A stretch of 64,000 nt of DNA from Pseudomonas fluorescens (GTDB taxonomy: Bacteria > Pseudomonadota > Gammaproteobacteria > Pseudomonadales > Pseudomonadaceae). Shown here in pieces: positions 20,470 through 27,974 of the stretch (its first letter is position 1; the number at the start of each line of letters is the position of its first letter). The DNA lies in the NCBI RefSeq assembly GCF_902497745.1, contig NZ_CABVHJ010000009.1, positions 1-64,000 on the forward strand, written 5' to 3'. A program made the position numbers and the translations under genes. The notes beneath the pieces are model-generated. The model was not told the DNA's origin. It worked only from the letters and a program-made list of their open reading frames with translations, and did not search any database.

Positions 20470-22140
20470 TCAGCCATGAAACAACAAAACCAGCAGCACC
20501 AGATTCCCCAATAAAGCCACGATCGCCATCGTCCGCCAGACCTTCAGCGGCTCACGCTCCAGTAACGGCCGAGGCCGCACGCTCAAACTCCGCCGCTCAC
20601 CCTGTTCCAGCACCAGCAACCATTCTTCAGCCGTTTCAAAGCGCATCAGCGGATCAGCCGCCACTCCACGCTCGAGGCTATGTGCGAGCCACTCCGGCAA
20701 ATCAGGCCGATAGCGACTGGCACTCACCGCCACACCAAAGCGCGGCCGCTGAAATGCTTCGATCTCGCCATAGGGAAAATGCCCGGTGAGCAGGAAATAC
20801 AGGGTCACGCCGGCCGCATACAAATCCTGCGGCACACTTGGCGGATCACCGCGAAATGCTTCCGGGGCGATGTAACTGGGTGTCCCGGGTAGCGTCGACG
20901 GCGCGTCTTCGGACAAGCCAGGACAATACGCCAGGCCAAAATCCAGCAGCCGCAGTTCACCGTCATCACTCCAATGCAGATTTTCCGGTTTGATGTCCCG
21001 GTGCAGAATCTGCCGTCGATGCAGCAGTCCGACCGCGCGTAGTAGACGCTCCGCGATGTCCTGCCATTGCACCAAGGGTAAAGGCCCATTTTGTTGAAAA
21101 ATCTGCGCCAGCGTCGTTCCGGAATATTCGCGCATCACGTAGTACAAATGCTGACGCTGATTACACGCATGGACTTCAGGAAAATGCCGCCCGGCCACAC
21201 GTTTCAGAAACCATTCTTCGGACAGCAACGCTTGCCCGGCGCAGGAATCATCAGCGGAGCGCGTGGGCAGGGTTTTCAGCAACCACCTCTGACCTTGCCC
21301 ATCCTGCACTCGATAGAGCAGCGATTGCTGACTCTGAGCAACAATCCCTTGTACCTGCCAGCCTTCAAAGTGCTGCCCGGGTTTCAACGGTGGCGGCAGT
21401 GGCCATTGCTGCAAATGAATCAGTGCATCGCCGATATTTGCCTCACCCAAAGCATCAACCCGTACCAGCAATGCACTGGCATTGTCCTGACTCCCCGCCA
21501 GATGCGCGGCATTGACCAGCGTTTGCGCGGCACTGTGCAGATCCGGCTGATCACGCAGAATCGCGGCAATCGCGGTATCGCCCAGTGTTGACCAGACTCC
21601 GTCGCTGAGCAAAACAAAGCACTCGCCGTCGTGCAGTTCACCATCAAGGAAGTCCAGCACCAGATGCTGATCCAGCCCCAGCGCGCGTTTGAGCACATGC
21701 TGCATACCCGGCTGATCCCAGACATGATCTTCAGAAATGCGCTGCAAATTATCGCCGTGCCAGCGATACACCCGGCAATCGCCGACGTGGGCGAGGGTGA
21801 AGCGCCGACCGCGCATGACCAAGGCGCTGACCGTGGTGAGCAGCGGTTGCCCACCGCCATTGGCCTGCAGCCAGCGGTTTTGCGCGAGCAACAGACGATC
21901 CAGCGCCTGCGCCACGCTCCAGGTTTCCGGCGTGGCGTAATAGTCGAGCGCCAGCGCTTGCAAGGTCGAACGCGCAGCCAGTCCGCCATCGGCGCATTGG
22001 CTGACGCCGTCGGCGATGGCGAACAGAAAACCTTTGCTCGCCGCCAACGCCGGCGCGGGGGTGACCAGGCGCAAAGCGTCCTGATTCTCCGCGCGCGGGC
22101 CGGTGGCGCTGGTTTCGGCAAAGCTCAGTTGCAGGGCCAT
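20470..22140 (-). CDS. PP2C phosphatase-Ser/Thr kinase fusion with C-terminal membrane anchor
   Basis: 556 residues. N-terminal PP2C domain (about 1-235) with NQDALR, IADGVSQCADGG, HVGDCRVYRW, LLSDGVW and SQDNAS metal-site motifs. The Hanks-type kinase domain (about 262-520) has the lysine in WLLKTLP, catalytic HRDIKPEN at 380-387, DFG in LLDFGLA, and GTPSYIAPE. The glycine-rich loop is degenerate (GIVAQSQQSLLYRV). A single hydrophobic helix ends the protein (MAIVALLGNLVLLVLLF), giving a tail-anchored cytoplasmic enzyme. It starts 7 bp after the nitrate transporter gene stop, so is probably in that operon. P. aeruginosa has the same neighbour. Targets are unknown; the operon suggests nitrate uptake or reduction. 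Confidence 0.9.
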   Translation of the reverse strand: MALQLSFAETSATGPRAENQDALRLVTPAPALAASKGFLFAIADGVSQCADGGLAARSTLQALALDYYATPETWSVAQALDRLLLAQNRWLQANGGGQPLLTTVSALVMRGRRFTLAHVGDCRVYRWHGDNLQRISEDHVWDQPGMQHVLKRALGLDQHLVLDFLDGELHDGECFVLLSDGVWSTLGDTAIAAILRDQPDLHSAAQTLVNAAHLAGSQDNASALLVRVDALGEANIGDALIHLQQWPLPPPLKPGQHFEGWQVQGIVAQSQQSLLYRVQDGQGQRWLLKTLPTRSADDSCAGQALLSEEWFLKRVAGRHFPEVHACNQRQHLYYVMREYSGTTLAQIFQQNGPLPLVQWQDIAERLLRAVGLLHRRQILHRDIKPENLHWSDDGELRLLDFGLAYCPGLSEDAPSTLPGTPSYIAPEAFRGDPPSVPQDLYAAGVTLYFLLTGHFPYGEIEAFQRPRFGVAVSASRYRPDLPEWLAHSLERGVAADPLMRFETAEEWLLVLEQGERRSLSVRPRPLLEREPLKVWRTMAIVALLGNLVLLVLLFHG

Positions 22141-22147
22141 TGACGCC

Positions 22148-23359
22148 TCAGACCCGCGCCGCCGTCACCGCTGCCGAGCCCCAAGTGGTTCTCCAACGAC
22201 GCTTTACGCCGTGCAGACCAAACCACGCCAACACGCCAAGACTGGCGAACAACCACAGGGCCAGTTGATAGCTGCCGGTGCTCTGTTTGATTGCACCCAT
22301 GCCAGCGGCCAAGGCAAAACCGCCGATGCCGCCGGCCATGCCGATCAGCCCGGTCATGACACCGATCTCCAGACGAAAACGCTGCGGCACCAATTGGAAA
22401 ACCGCGCCGTTGCCTGCCCCTAAACCGAGCATGGTGCAGACGAAAAGCGCCAGCGCCGCGTAGGAACTTGGCAGGTTGAAACCGACAGCAGCGATGCAGA
22501 CGGCGGCGACGGTGTACATCGCCAGCAGCGTACGGATGCCACCGAAGCGATCAGCCAGCGCGCCACCCAGTGGCCGCATCAGACTGCCGCCAAACACGCA
22601 GGCTGCGGTGTAGTAACCGGCCGTCACCGGGCTCAAGCCGTACTGATCGTTGAAGTAGCCGGGCAGGGCGCTGGCCAGACCGATGAAGCCGCCGAAGGTC
22701 ACGCTGTAGAAAAACATGAACCACCAACTGTCACGGTCACCGAGGGCTTTGAAGTAGTCAGCCATGGCTTTGGCTTTTGGCCGCTCAGGCGCATTTTTTG
22801 CCAGCCAGGCGAACAACACCAGGGTCAGGATCAACGGAATCAGCGCGAAACCGAAAACATTGCTCCAGCCGAACGCGGCGGCGAGCACCGGTGCCAGCAA
22901 CGCGGCGAACACGGTGCCGGAGTTGCCCGCGCCGGCAATGCCCATGGCTTTGCCCTGATGCTGCGGTGGATACCATTGCGAGGCCAGGGGCAGGGCGACG
23001 GCGAACGACGCGCCGGCCATGCCGAGGAACAGGCCGAGTATCAACGCCTGCTCGTAGCTATGAATGCCGATTTTCCAGGCGCCGAACAGCGCGCAAATCA
23101 CAATGACCTGACCGATCAGCCCGGCGGTTTTCGGCGACAGTCGATCGGCGAGCATGCCCATCACAAAGCGCAGCACCGCGCCGGCAAGGATCGGTGTGGC
23201 GACGACGAGGCCGCGTTGTTGAGTGGTCAGTTGCAGGTCAGCGGCAATCTGCACCGCCAGCGGGCCGAGCAGGTACCAGACCATGAAACTCAGGTCGAAA
23301 TAGAGGAAGGCCGCGAACAGTGTCGGGGTGTGGCCGGATTTCCAGAAGCTTGAATTCAT
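22148..23359 (-). CDS. nasA: MFS nitrate/nitrite transporter (NarK/NasA family)
   Basis: 403 residues with about twelve membrane segments. The nitrate-signature motifs are recognisable: ASFAVALPLASQWYPPQHQGKAMGIAGAGNSG in the first half and GLGAGNGAVFQLVPQRF in the second, the NarK-type glycine-rich stretches. It imports nitrate across the inner membrane for assimilation. The ATG at 23359 follows GAGGTGCGCG; longer in-frame reading into the leader is not plausible. Upstream lie a terminator, two ANTAR-type hairpins and a sigma-54 promoter; downstream is the kinase fusion. Confidence 0.93.
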   Translation of the reverse strand: MNSSFWKSGHTPTLFAAFLYFDLSFMVWYLLGPLAVQIAADLQLTTQQRGLVVATPILAGAVLRFVMGMLADRLSPKTAGLIGQVIVICALFGAWKIGIHSYEQALILGLFLGMAGASFAVALPLASQWYPPQHQGKAMGIAGAGNSGTVFAALLAPVLAAAFGWSNVFGFALIPLILTLVLFAWLAKNAPERPKAKAMADYFKALGDRDSWWFMFFYSVTFGGFIGLASALPGYFNDQYGLSPVTAGYYTAACVFGGSLMRPLGGALADRFGGIRTLLAMYTVAAVCIAAVGFNLPSSYAALALFVCTMLGLGAGNGAVFQLVPQRFRLEIGVMTGLIGMAGGIGGFALAAGMGAIKQSTGSYQLALWLFASLGVLAWFGLHGVKRRWRTTWGSAAVTAARV

Positions 23360-23460
23360 CGCGCACCTCAGCTGAAAAGAGTCTCGAAAGGAGTCATGCA
23401 ACAGCAGGTGGGGCGCCGCTACGGCCGCACCACCGGCCCCGGGCTGTGGGGCCAAAACGC

Positions 23461-23544
23461 AAAAACGCCGCTACCTGATGCGCCGGTTGGGCGAACGGGT
23501 GAGCGACGTCTTTGTCGTAGGTGGGGCAACCGCCGTTGGTTACC
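23461..23544 (-). promoter_or_regulatory. NasT-type (ANTAR) antitermination leader of nasA
   Basis: Minus strand order: P1 GGTAACC-AACGGC-GGTTGCC (23544-23525) and P2 CGAC-AAAGAC-GTCG (23517-23504), both hexaloops with A1 and G4, seven bases apart. The terminator then uses CGTCGCT (23508-23502) plus ACC, paired with GGT and AGCGGCG (23475-23466), followed by five T. P2 and the terminator share 23504-23508, so forming P2 must disrupt the terminator. This is the standard ANTAR antitermination design and matches the nirB leader in loop sequence. Confidence 0.85.
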
Positions 23545-23557
23545 TGTGCGTTTTACT

Positions 23558-23575
23558 TAGCGAGATTTGTGCCAA
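23558..23575 (-). promoter_or_regulatory. Sigma-54 promoter of the nasA-kinase operon
   Basis: Minus strand TTGGCACAAATCTCGCTA with GG and GC separated by 10 bases. The predicted start near 23548 places P1 at the very 5' end of the transcript. The terminal repeat of a MITE-like element begins about 20 bp upstream of the -24 element. Confidence 0.75.
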
Positions 23576-23592
23576 CAGCTGAAAGATCAAAA

Positions 23593-23904
23593 GCCCCTCA
23601 CCCTAGCCCTCTCCCAGAGGGAGAGGGGACTGACCGAGGTGTCTAACGTTAAACATCGACCTGAAAGACCGAGGCGATTATGGATTCACAGCAGAAAATC
23701 ACCGCGCGGCGTACTTCCCGAGCATCCCCCAATCAGTTCACTTTCCCAGTCGGAGAGGGGACTGACCGGGGTATTCCAACGAATTCAGCGACTTGAACGA
23801 CCGAGTCGATTATGGATTCACTCAAAATCGTTCAGGTCGGCGTATTACTGCGCCAACCCCCAATCAGTCCCCTCTCCCTCCGGGAGAGGGCTAGGGTGAG
23901 GGGC
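23593..23904. repeat. Complete MITE-like element with 23-bp perfect terminal inverted repeats
   Basis: The left end (23593-23615, beginning GCCCCTCACCCTAGCCC) and right end (23882-23904, ending GGGTGAGGGGC) are exact reverse complements, and similarity continues inward to about 40 bp with few mismatches. Each end is itself a hairpin (CCCTCTCCC with GGGAGAGGG). Inside are two units of the CATCGACCTGAAAGACCGAG family (23653-23688 and 23785-23820). It has no coding capacity and I see no target duplication. Related copies are at 1-240 and 35033-35181. Confidence 0.75.
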
Positions 23905-23924
23905 TCTTAAGCTGTCAGAACACC

Positions 23925-24500
23925 TCAGCCAAGCAACTCACTCATCGCAATGATCTGCTCCGCCACCTGAATAAGCTTCTGCTGCCGGCTCATCGCTTGG
24001 CGCCGCATGAGGGTGTAGGCCTCTTCCTCGTTGCAGTCCTTCATCTTCATCAACAACCCCTTGGCCAGCTCGATGCGCTTACGCTCAGCCAATTGCAGAT
24101 CACGCGCCTGCAACTGCGCACGCAACGCCTGATCACTTTCGAATCGGGCCATCGCCACATCGAGAATCGGCTGCAAACGCTGGGCGTGAATGCCTTCGAC
24201 GATGTAGGCACTGACCCCGGACTTGATCGCCTGGCGCATCACCCCCGGATCATGTTCGTCAGTAAACATCACGATTGGCCGTGGCTGGTCGCGGCTGACC
24301 AGTACCACTTGTTCCATGACATCGCGGCTCGGTGACTCGGTATCGATCAGAATCACGTCCGGACGCACCGTTTCGACGCGCGCGGGCAGGTCGATGGTCA
24401 GGCCGGACTCGTCGATCACCTCGAAACCGGCCTCGGTCAACGCAGCCTTCAGGCGCCCGACTTTTTTCGCGGTGTCATTGATCAACAGAATGCGCAACAT
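23925..24500 (-). CDS. nasT: ANTAR-domain antiterminator NasT
   Basis: 191 residues. Receiver-like domain (about 1-115) with Asp53 in VILIDTESPS; the N-terminal acidic pair is Asn-Asp rather than Asp-Asp, so phosphorylation is doubtful. The C-terminal ANTAR RNA-binding domain (about 130-187) is AERKRIELAKGLLMKMKDCNEEEAYTLMRRQAM and the following helix. It binds tandem hexaloop RNA and prevents termination in nitrate operons when freed from NasS. ATG follows CAGGAGACCGCGAAC, with the nasS stop overlapping that site, so nasS-nasT is one unit. Its two likely RNA targets lie at 20118-20204 and 23461-23544. Confidence 0.94.
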   Translation of the reverse strand: MLRILLINDTAKKVGRLKAALTEAGFEVIDESGLTIDLPARVETVRPDVILIDTESPSRDVMEQVVLVSRDQPRPIVMFTDEHDPGVMRQAIKSGVSAYIVEGIHAQRLQPILDVAMARFESDQALRAQLQARDLQLAERKRIELAKGLLMKMKDCNEEEAYTLMRRQAMSRQQKLIQVAEQIIAMSELLG

Positions 24501-24515
24501 GTTCGCGGTCTCCTG

Positions 24516-25727
24516 TCAGCGGCGGGCGAGAAGGGGGGCGTCGTCGTTCAACGCATGCAGCTTGAAACTGCGCGCGTATCCGGCCGGGTCGCTGCCGTCC
24601 CAGACTTTGCCGTCGAGCAACTGGCTGCTGCGCATGTCGGTGCCCCACGCCGCCACGCCGACAGCGGTCGCGGCGTCGCGGTAGATATCCAGTTGCTGAA
24701 CCTGGCGGGCGACGGCGAGGTAATCCGGATCTTCGCGCAGCAGGCCCCAGCGGCGGAACTGGGTCATGAACCACATACCGTCCGACAGATAAGGCAGATT
24801 CACTTCGCCTTTACCGTGAAAACGCAGCGCGTGCGGATCCTGCCAGCGATTGCCGAGGCCATCGGCATAATCACCGAGAAAACGCGGTTCGATGCACGAA
24901 AGCGGCGCGTCCAGATATTCCGGCGCGCTGAGCAACTGCGCGGTGCTGCGGCGGTTTTCCGGACTTTCTTCGATAAAGCGGCTGGCTTCAAGGATCGCCA
25001 TCACCAGCGCCCGCGCCGTGTTCGGGTATTGCTCGACAAATTCGCGAGTGCAGCCGAGGACTTTTTCCGGGTGATCGGGCCAGATGGTCTGGCTGGTCGC
25101 CAGGGTGAAACCGAGGTCCTGCTGCACCGCGCTGGCGGCCCAAGGCTCGCCGACGCAAAAGCCGTCGATGCGTCCGGCTTGCAGATGCGCAACCATTTGC
25201 GGCGGCGGCACAACCACACTGTCGACATCCTGCAACGGATGGATGCCCTGACTCGCCAGCCAGTAATACAGCCACATCGCGTGAGTGCCAGTGGGAAAAG
25301 TCTGGGCGAAGGTGAGTTTTGCGCGGCTTTGGTGCACGTGCCGATCCAGCGCTTCAGGACTGCTCACGCCAAGGTTTTGCAAGCCGTGAGATAGGTTAAG
25401 GCTCTGGCCGTTCTGATTGAGGCCCATCAACACGGCCATGTCGGTCGGGGCAACACCGCCAATGCCCAAATGCACGGCGTAAATCAGTCCGTACAGGCTG
25501 TGGGCGGCATCCAGTTCACCGCTGACCAGTTTGTCGCGCAAATTGGCCCAGGAACTCTGGCGCTTGAGGTTCAGCGTCAATCCGTAAGGTTGAGCGAAGC
25601 CCTGTGTGGCCGCGACGACCACCGAGGCGCAATCGCTCAGAGCCATGAAGCCGAGGTTGATCGCGCTTTTTTCCGGGGCATCGCTGCCATTGACCCAGGC
25701 CAGTGGTCCTACCGAAGGTTCGTTCAT
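24516..25727 (-). CDS. nasS: Nitrate sensor NasS (cytoplasmic NrtA-like)
   Basis: 403 residues, related to NrtA/CmpA solute-binding proteins of nitrate ABC transporters but with no signal peptide from the chosen start, which fits a cytosolic sensor. Sequence cues: [28 protein letters not shown], the central [21 protein letters not shown] and [12 protein letters not shown]. In related bacteria NasS holds NasT inactive until nitrate or nitrite binds. The ATG at 25727 follows GAGGTGGCGG; the open frame continues upstream to 25838 but with unrelated, arginine-rich sequence. Divergent from pyrD. Confidence 0.92.
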   Translation of the reverse strand: MNEPSVGPLAWVNGSDAPEKSAINLGFMALSDCASVVVAATQGFAQPYGLTLNLKRQSSWANLRDKLVSGELDAAHSLYGLIYAVHLGIGGVAPTDMAVLMGLNQNGQSLNLSHGLQNLGVSSPEALDRHVHQSRAKLTFAQTFPTGTHAMWLYYWLASQGIHPLQDVDSVVVPPPQMVAHLQAGRIDGFCVGEPWAASAVQQDLGFTLATSQTIWPDHPEKVLGCTREFVEQYPNTARALVMAILEASRFIEESPENRRSTAQLLSAPEYLDAPLSCIEPRFLGDYADGLGNRWQDPHALRFHGKGEVNLPYLSDGMWFMTQFRRWGLLREDPDYLAVARQVQQLDIYRDAATAVGVAAWGTDMRSSQLLDGKVWDGSDPAGYARSFKLHALNDDAPLLARR

Positions 25728-25908
25728 ACACCGCCACCTCGAAAAAAAGCGCCGCCGCGGACTTTGCGCAGGCAAAACCCGGGACGACGCCATTGTCCTT
25801 GCCCGCCTGCCGTCATTGGCCTGCGCGCTGATAGTCAAGGAGGGTGCAAGGCATATGCCAGTGCCAGTGATTTGCGCATGCGCCTCGCGCGGCAGGTCGA
25901 TGCCCGGC

Positions 25909-25914
25909 TATAAT
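25909..25914 (+). promoter_or_regulatory. Candidate -10 box of pyrD
   Basis: A perfect TATAAT 36 bp before the pyrD start in the 223-bp nasS-pyrD gap. No good -35 is visible at 16-18 bp, so this is tentative. Confidence 0.4.
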
Positions 25915-25950
25915 CGCCGCCTCTTTTCGCCGCCCGAGTCATCGCCGCCC

Positions 25951-26970
25951 ATGTACACCCTGGCCCGTCAGCTGTTGTTCAAACTTTCCCCGGAAACCTC
26001 CCACGATCTGTCGCTGGATCTGATCGGCGCGGGTGGGCGTTTGGGCCTCAACGGCTTGCTGTGCAAGGCGCCGGCGAAGAAGCCGGTGACGGTCATGGGT
26101 CTTGAATTTCCGAACCCGGTGGGGCTGGCGGCGGGTCTGGACAAGAACGGCGCGGCCATCGACGGCTTCGCGCAACTGGGTTTCGGTTTTGTTGAAATCG
26201 GCACCGTTACCCCGCGTCCGCAGCCGGGCAACCCGAAGCCACGGATTTTCCGCTTGCCGGAAGCCGAGGCGATCATCAACCGCATGGGTTTCAACAACCT
26301 CGGTGTCGATAACCTGCTGGCGCGTGTGGCCGCAGCGAAATACAAAGGCGTGCTGGGCATCAACATCGGCAAGAACTTCGATACCCCGGTTGAACGCGCG
26401 GTCGACGACTACCTGATCTGCCTGGACAAGGTTTACGCCCACGCCAGCTACGTGACGGTCAACGTCAGTTCGCCGAACACCCCGGGCCTGCGCAGCCTGC
26501 AGTTCGGTGATTCACTCAAGCAGTTGCTCGCCGATCTGGCCACGCGCCGCGCTGAACTGGCCCTGCGTCATGGCAAGCATGTGCCGCTGGCGATCAAGAT
26601 CGCGCCGGACATGACCGATGAAGAAACCGCGCAGGTGGCCCAAGCGTTGATCGAAACCGGTATGGACGCGGTGATCGCGACCAACACCACCCTGAGTCGT
26701 GTCGGCGTTGAAGGCATGGAGCATGGCGACGAGGCGGGCGGTTTGTCCGGTGCGCCAGTGCGTGAGAAGAGCACCAATACCGTGAAGGTACTGGCCGGCG
26801 AGTTGGCTGGGCGGTTGCCGATCATTGCAGCGGGTGGCATCACTGAAGGCAAGCATGCGGCCGAGAAGATTCTGGCCGGTGCGAGCCTGGTGCAGATCTA
26901 CTCCGGTTTCATCTACAAAGGCCCGGCGCTTATTCGCGAGTCCGTAGACGCGATCGCCGCCCTGCGCTGA
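25951..26970 (+). CDS. pyrD: Dihydroorotate dehydrogenase (quinone), class 2
   Basis: 339 residues. It oxidises dihydroorotate to orotate with FMN, passing electrons to ubiquinone at the inner membrane, in pyrimidine synthesis. The N-terminal amphipathic helix of class 2 enzymes is present ([22 protein letters not shown]). Also visible: [18 protein letters not shown], the catalytic serine stretch [12 protein letters not shown], and FMN-phosphate site AAGGI...[10 protein letters not shown] chose ATG 25951 to match the family start; the frame stays open for 115 codons upstream but across the intergenic region. Confidence 0.96.
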   Translation: MYTLARQLLFKLSPETSHDLSLDLIGAGGRLGLNGLLCKAPAKKPVTVMGLEFPNPVGLAAGLDKNGAAIDGFAQLGFGFVEIGTVTPRPQPGNPKPRIFRLPEAEAIINRMGFNNLGVDNLLARVAAAKYKGVLGINIGKNFDTPVERAVDDYLICLDKVYAHASYVTVNVSSPNTPGLRSLQFGDSLKQLLADLATRRAELALRHGKHVPLAIKIAPDMTDEETAQVAQALIETGMDAVIATNTTLSRVGVEGMEHGDEAGGLSGAPVREKSTNTVKVLAGELAGRLPIIAAGGITEGKHAAEKILAGASLVQIYSGFIYKGPALIRESVDAIAALR

Positions 26971-26992
26971 TCCATAGACACCACTGTTCCTT

Positions 26993-27081
26993 TGTAGGAG
27001 TGAGCCTGCTCGCGATAGCTTTCTTTCGGTCACTTCATCAGCGACTGAAAGACCGCTATCGCGAGCAGGCTCACTCCTACA
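26993..27081. repeat. REPIN variant (TGTAGGAGTGAGCCTGCTCGCGATAG)
   Basis: Inverted pair with a core between the two REP families of this window: GTAGGAG ends like one family and GAGCCTGCTCGCGA like the other. The spacer has its own dyad CTTTCGGTC...GACTGAAAG. Confidence 0.8.
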
Positions 27082-27116
27082 GGTTTTGTGTATGGCACAG
27101 ATAATGTGACAGGCAT

Positions 27117-27141
27117 AAAAAAGGGCTCCTCGAAGGAGCCC
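27117..27141 (-). terminator. Intrinsic terminator of rmf
   Basis: On the minus strand GGGCTCCT (27141-27134) pairs with AGGAGCCC (27130-27123) around a three-base loop, then six T. It lies 85 bp beyond the rmf stop. Confidence 0.85.
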
Positions 27142-27226
27142 CTGGGCCGCAGCCCGCCGTCCGGGAAGGACGTGCATGGTAAGTCGTTACAAATTCAGAT
27201 TGTCGTGTCGGAATTAATGCCCTGTG

Positions 27227-27442
27227 TCAGCCGACGGCGTGAAGTTCGTTGAGTCTGTGGATTCCCGCAGTGCCGGTCATACCGTCCCAGTTGTCGCCGC
27301 GTCCTTCTCGCCAGCCGTTAATCCAGGCTTGGCGTACCGACGGTAGAGTAAATGGGCAAAGCTCACGGGATTTGCCACCAACGCCATATTGATATCCGCG
27401 CAAAAATGCTCTTTCCAACGGATCACGCTTAAGTCTTCTCAT
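27227..27442 (-). CDS. rmf: Ribosome modulation factor
   Basis: 71 residues, complete RMF: MRRLKRDPLERAFLRGYQYG and the SRELCPFTLPSVRQAWINGWREGR core. It binds 70S ribosomes in stationary phase and drives formation of inactive 100S dimers. The C-terminus is longer than in E. coli RMF (55 residues), as in other pseudomonads. The ATG follows GAGGGAAACACCCT. A highly structured region lies upstream (27483-27575). Confidence 0.95.
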   Translation of the reverse strand: MRRLKRDPLERAFLRGYQYGVGGKSRELCPFTLPSVRQAWINGWREGRGDNWDGMTGTAGIHRLNELHAVG

Positions 27443-27482
27443 AGGGTGTTTCCCTCACTTGTTGACTGTTTTGTATCGCGTT

Positions 27483-27575
27483 GACCTCAACTGAGGTCTG
27501 GCAGAAGAAACCTGCCATGGTGCGGCTCGTTGCCGGCGTGACGAGCCAAGGTGTTGACGCCGTTGCGACGTCAAC
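27483..27575 (-). ncRNA. Four tandem hairpins upstream of rmf (rmf RNA motif candidate)
   Basis: Minus-strand order toward the gene: GTTGACG/CGTCAAC (27575-27553), GGCTCGT/ACGAGCC (27547-27524), TGGCAG/CTGCCA (27517-27499) and GACCTC-AGTT-GAGGTC (27498-27483). All stems are perfect. Position and genus match the 'rmf RNA motif' described in Pseudomonas as a possible rmf leader, but I cannot confirm the consensus without a covariance search. The start codon is 40 nt downstream. Confidence 0.6.
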
Positions 27576-27711
27576 CTGTGTTCAGTTCTAACCAATGAGT
27601 CACAGCGATGGAATGACCGTTTTGTCATAAGGACGTAACGAAAAGGATGCTATAGCGATAAGTAACCGCGTATTTATTGAACGATTATTGAGCAAACCCC
27701 GGTATGATCGG

Positions 27712-27821
27712 CCCCGCGCTGGATGATGGGGTTAATTCTTTAGTGAGAATGACCCACGTTTGCGCTGGGGTATAAAGCGACGAAGGGTCGCTTTAAGACT
27801 TTTTGTTGCATCAACTTTTTT
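27712..27821 (+). ncRNA. Candidate structured RNA or leader upstream of rlmKL
   Basis: CCCCGCGC (27712-27719) pairs with GCGC-T-GGGG (27762-27770, one bulge). It encloses GGGT/ACCC (27752-27755) and the hairpin ATTCT-TTAGTG-AGAAT (27735-27750). Next is a second stem AAAGCGAC/GTCGCTTT (27774-27794) followed after five bases by TTTTT, then GTTG-CAT-CAAC with TTTTTT (27804-27821). A TATGAT at 27703-27708 could be the -10, although that would put the start inside the first stem. No family assignment is possible by eye. Confidence 0.45.
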
Positions 27822-27870
27822 ATCTGTCCCGGCATCTAAGCTCTTTTAACCCGAGCAGAGGGGATGGAAC

Positions 27871-27947
27871 GGCACACCTTCGTGCCACGCGGGCGTTCTT
27901 TTAGAAAAGCGCCTGATTGAAAACCGGATCGGCAATGCGTTGCCGAT
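27871..27947 (+). promoter_or_regulatory. Two hairpins in the rlmKL leader
   Basis: GGCAC-ACCTTC-GTGCC (27871-27886) and ATCGGCAA-TGCG-TTGCCGAT (27928-27947). The second is a perfect 8-bp stem with a tetraloop, 27 bases before the rlmKL start, and could influence ribosome access. The rest of the 532-bp rmf-rlmKL gap holds the two RNA candidates listed separately and no gene. Confidence 0.45.
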
Positions 27948-27974
27948 TCACTAGCCAAAGGCTCTGGAAATACC

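Noticed and set aside
27117..27141. Terminator of pyrD at this hairpin
   Set aside because: The run of A is on the left and T on the minus strand's 3' side, so it fits rmf; pyrD has only a REPIN downstream.
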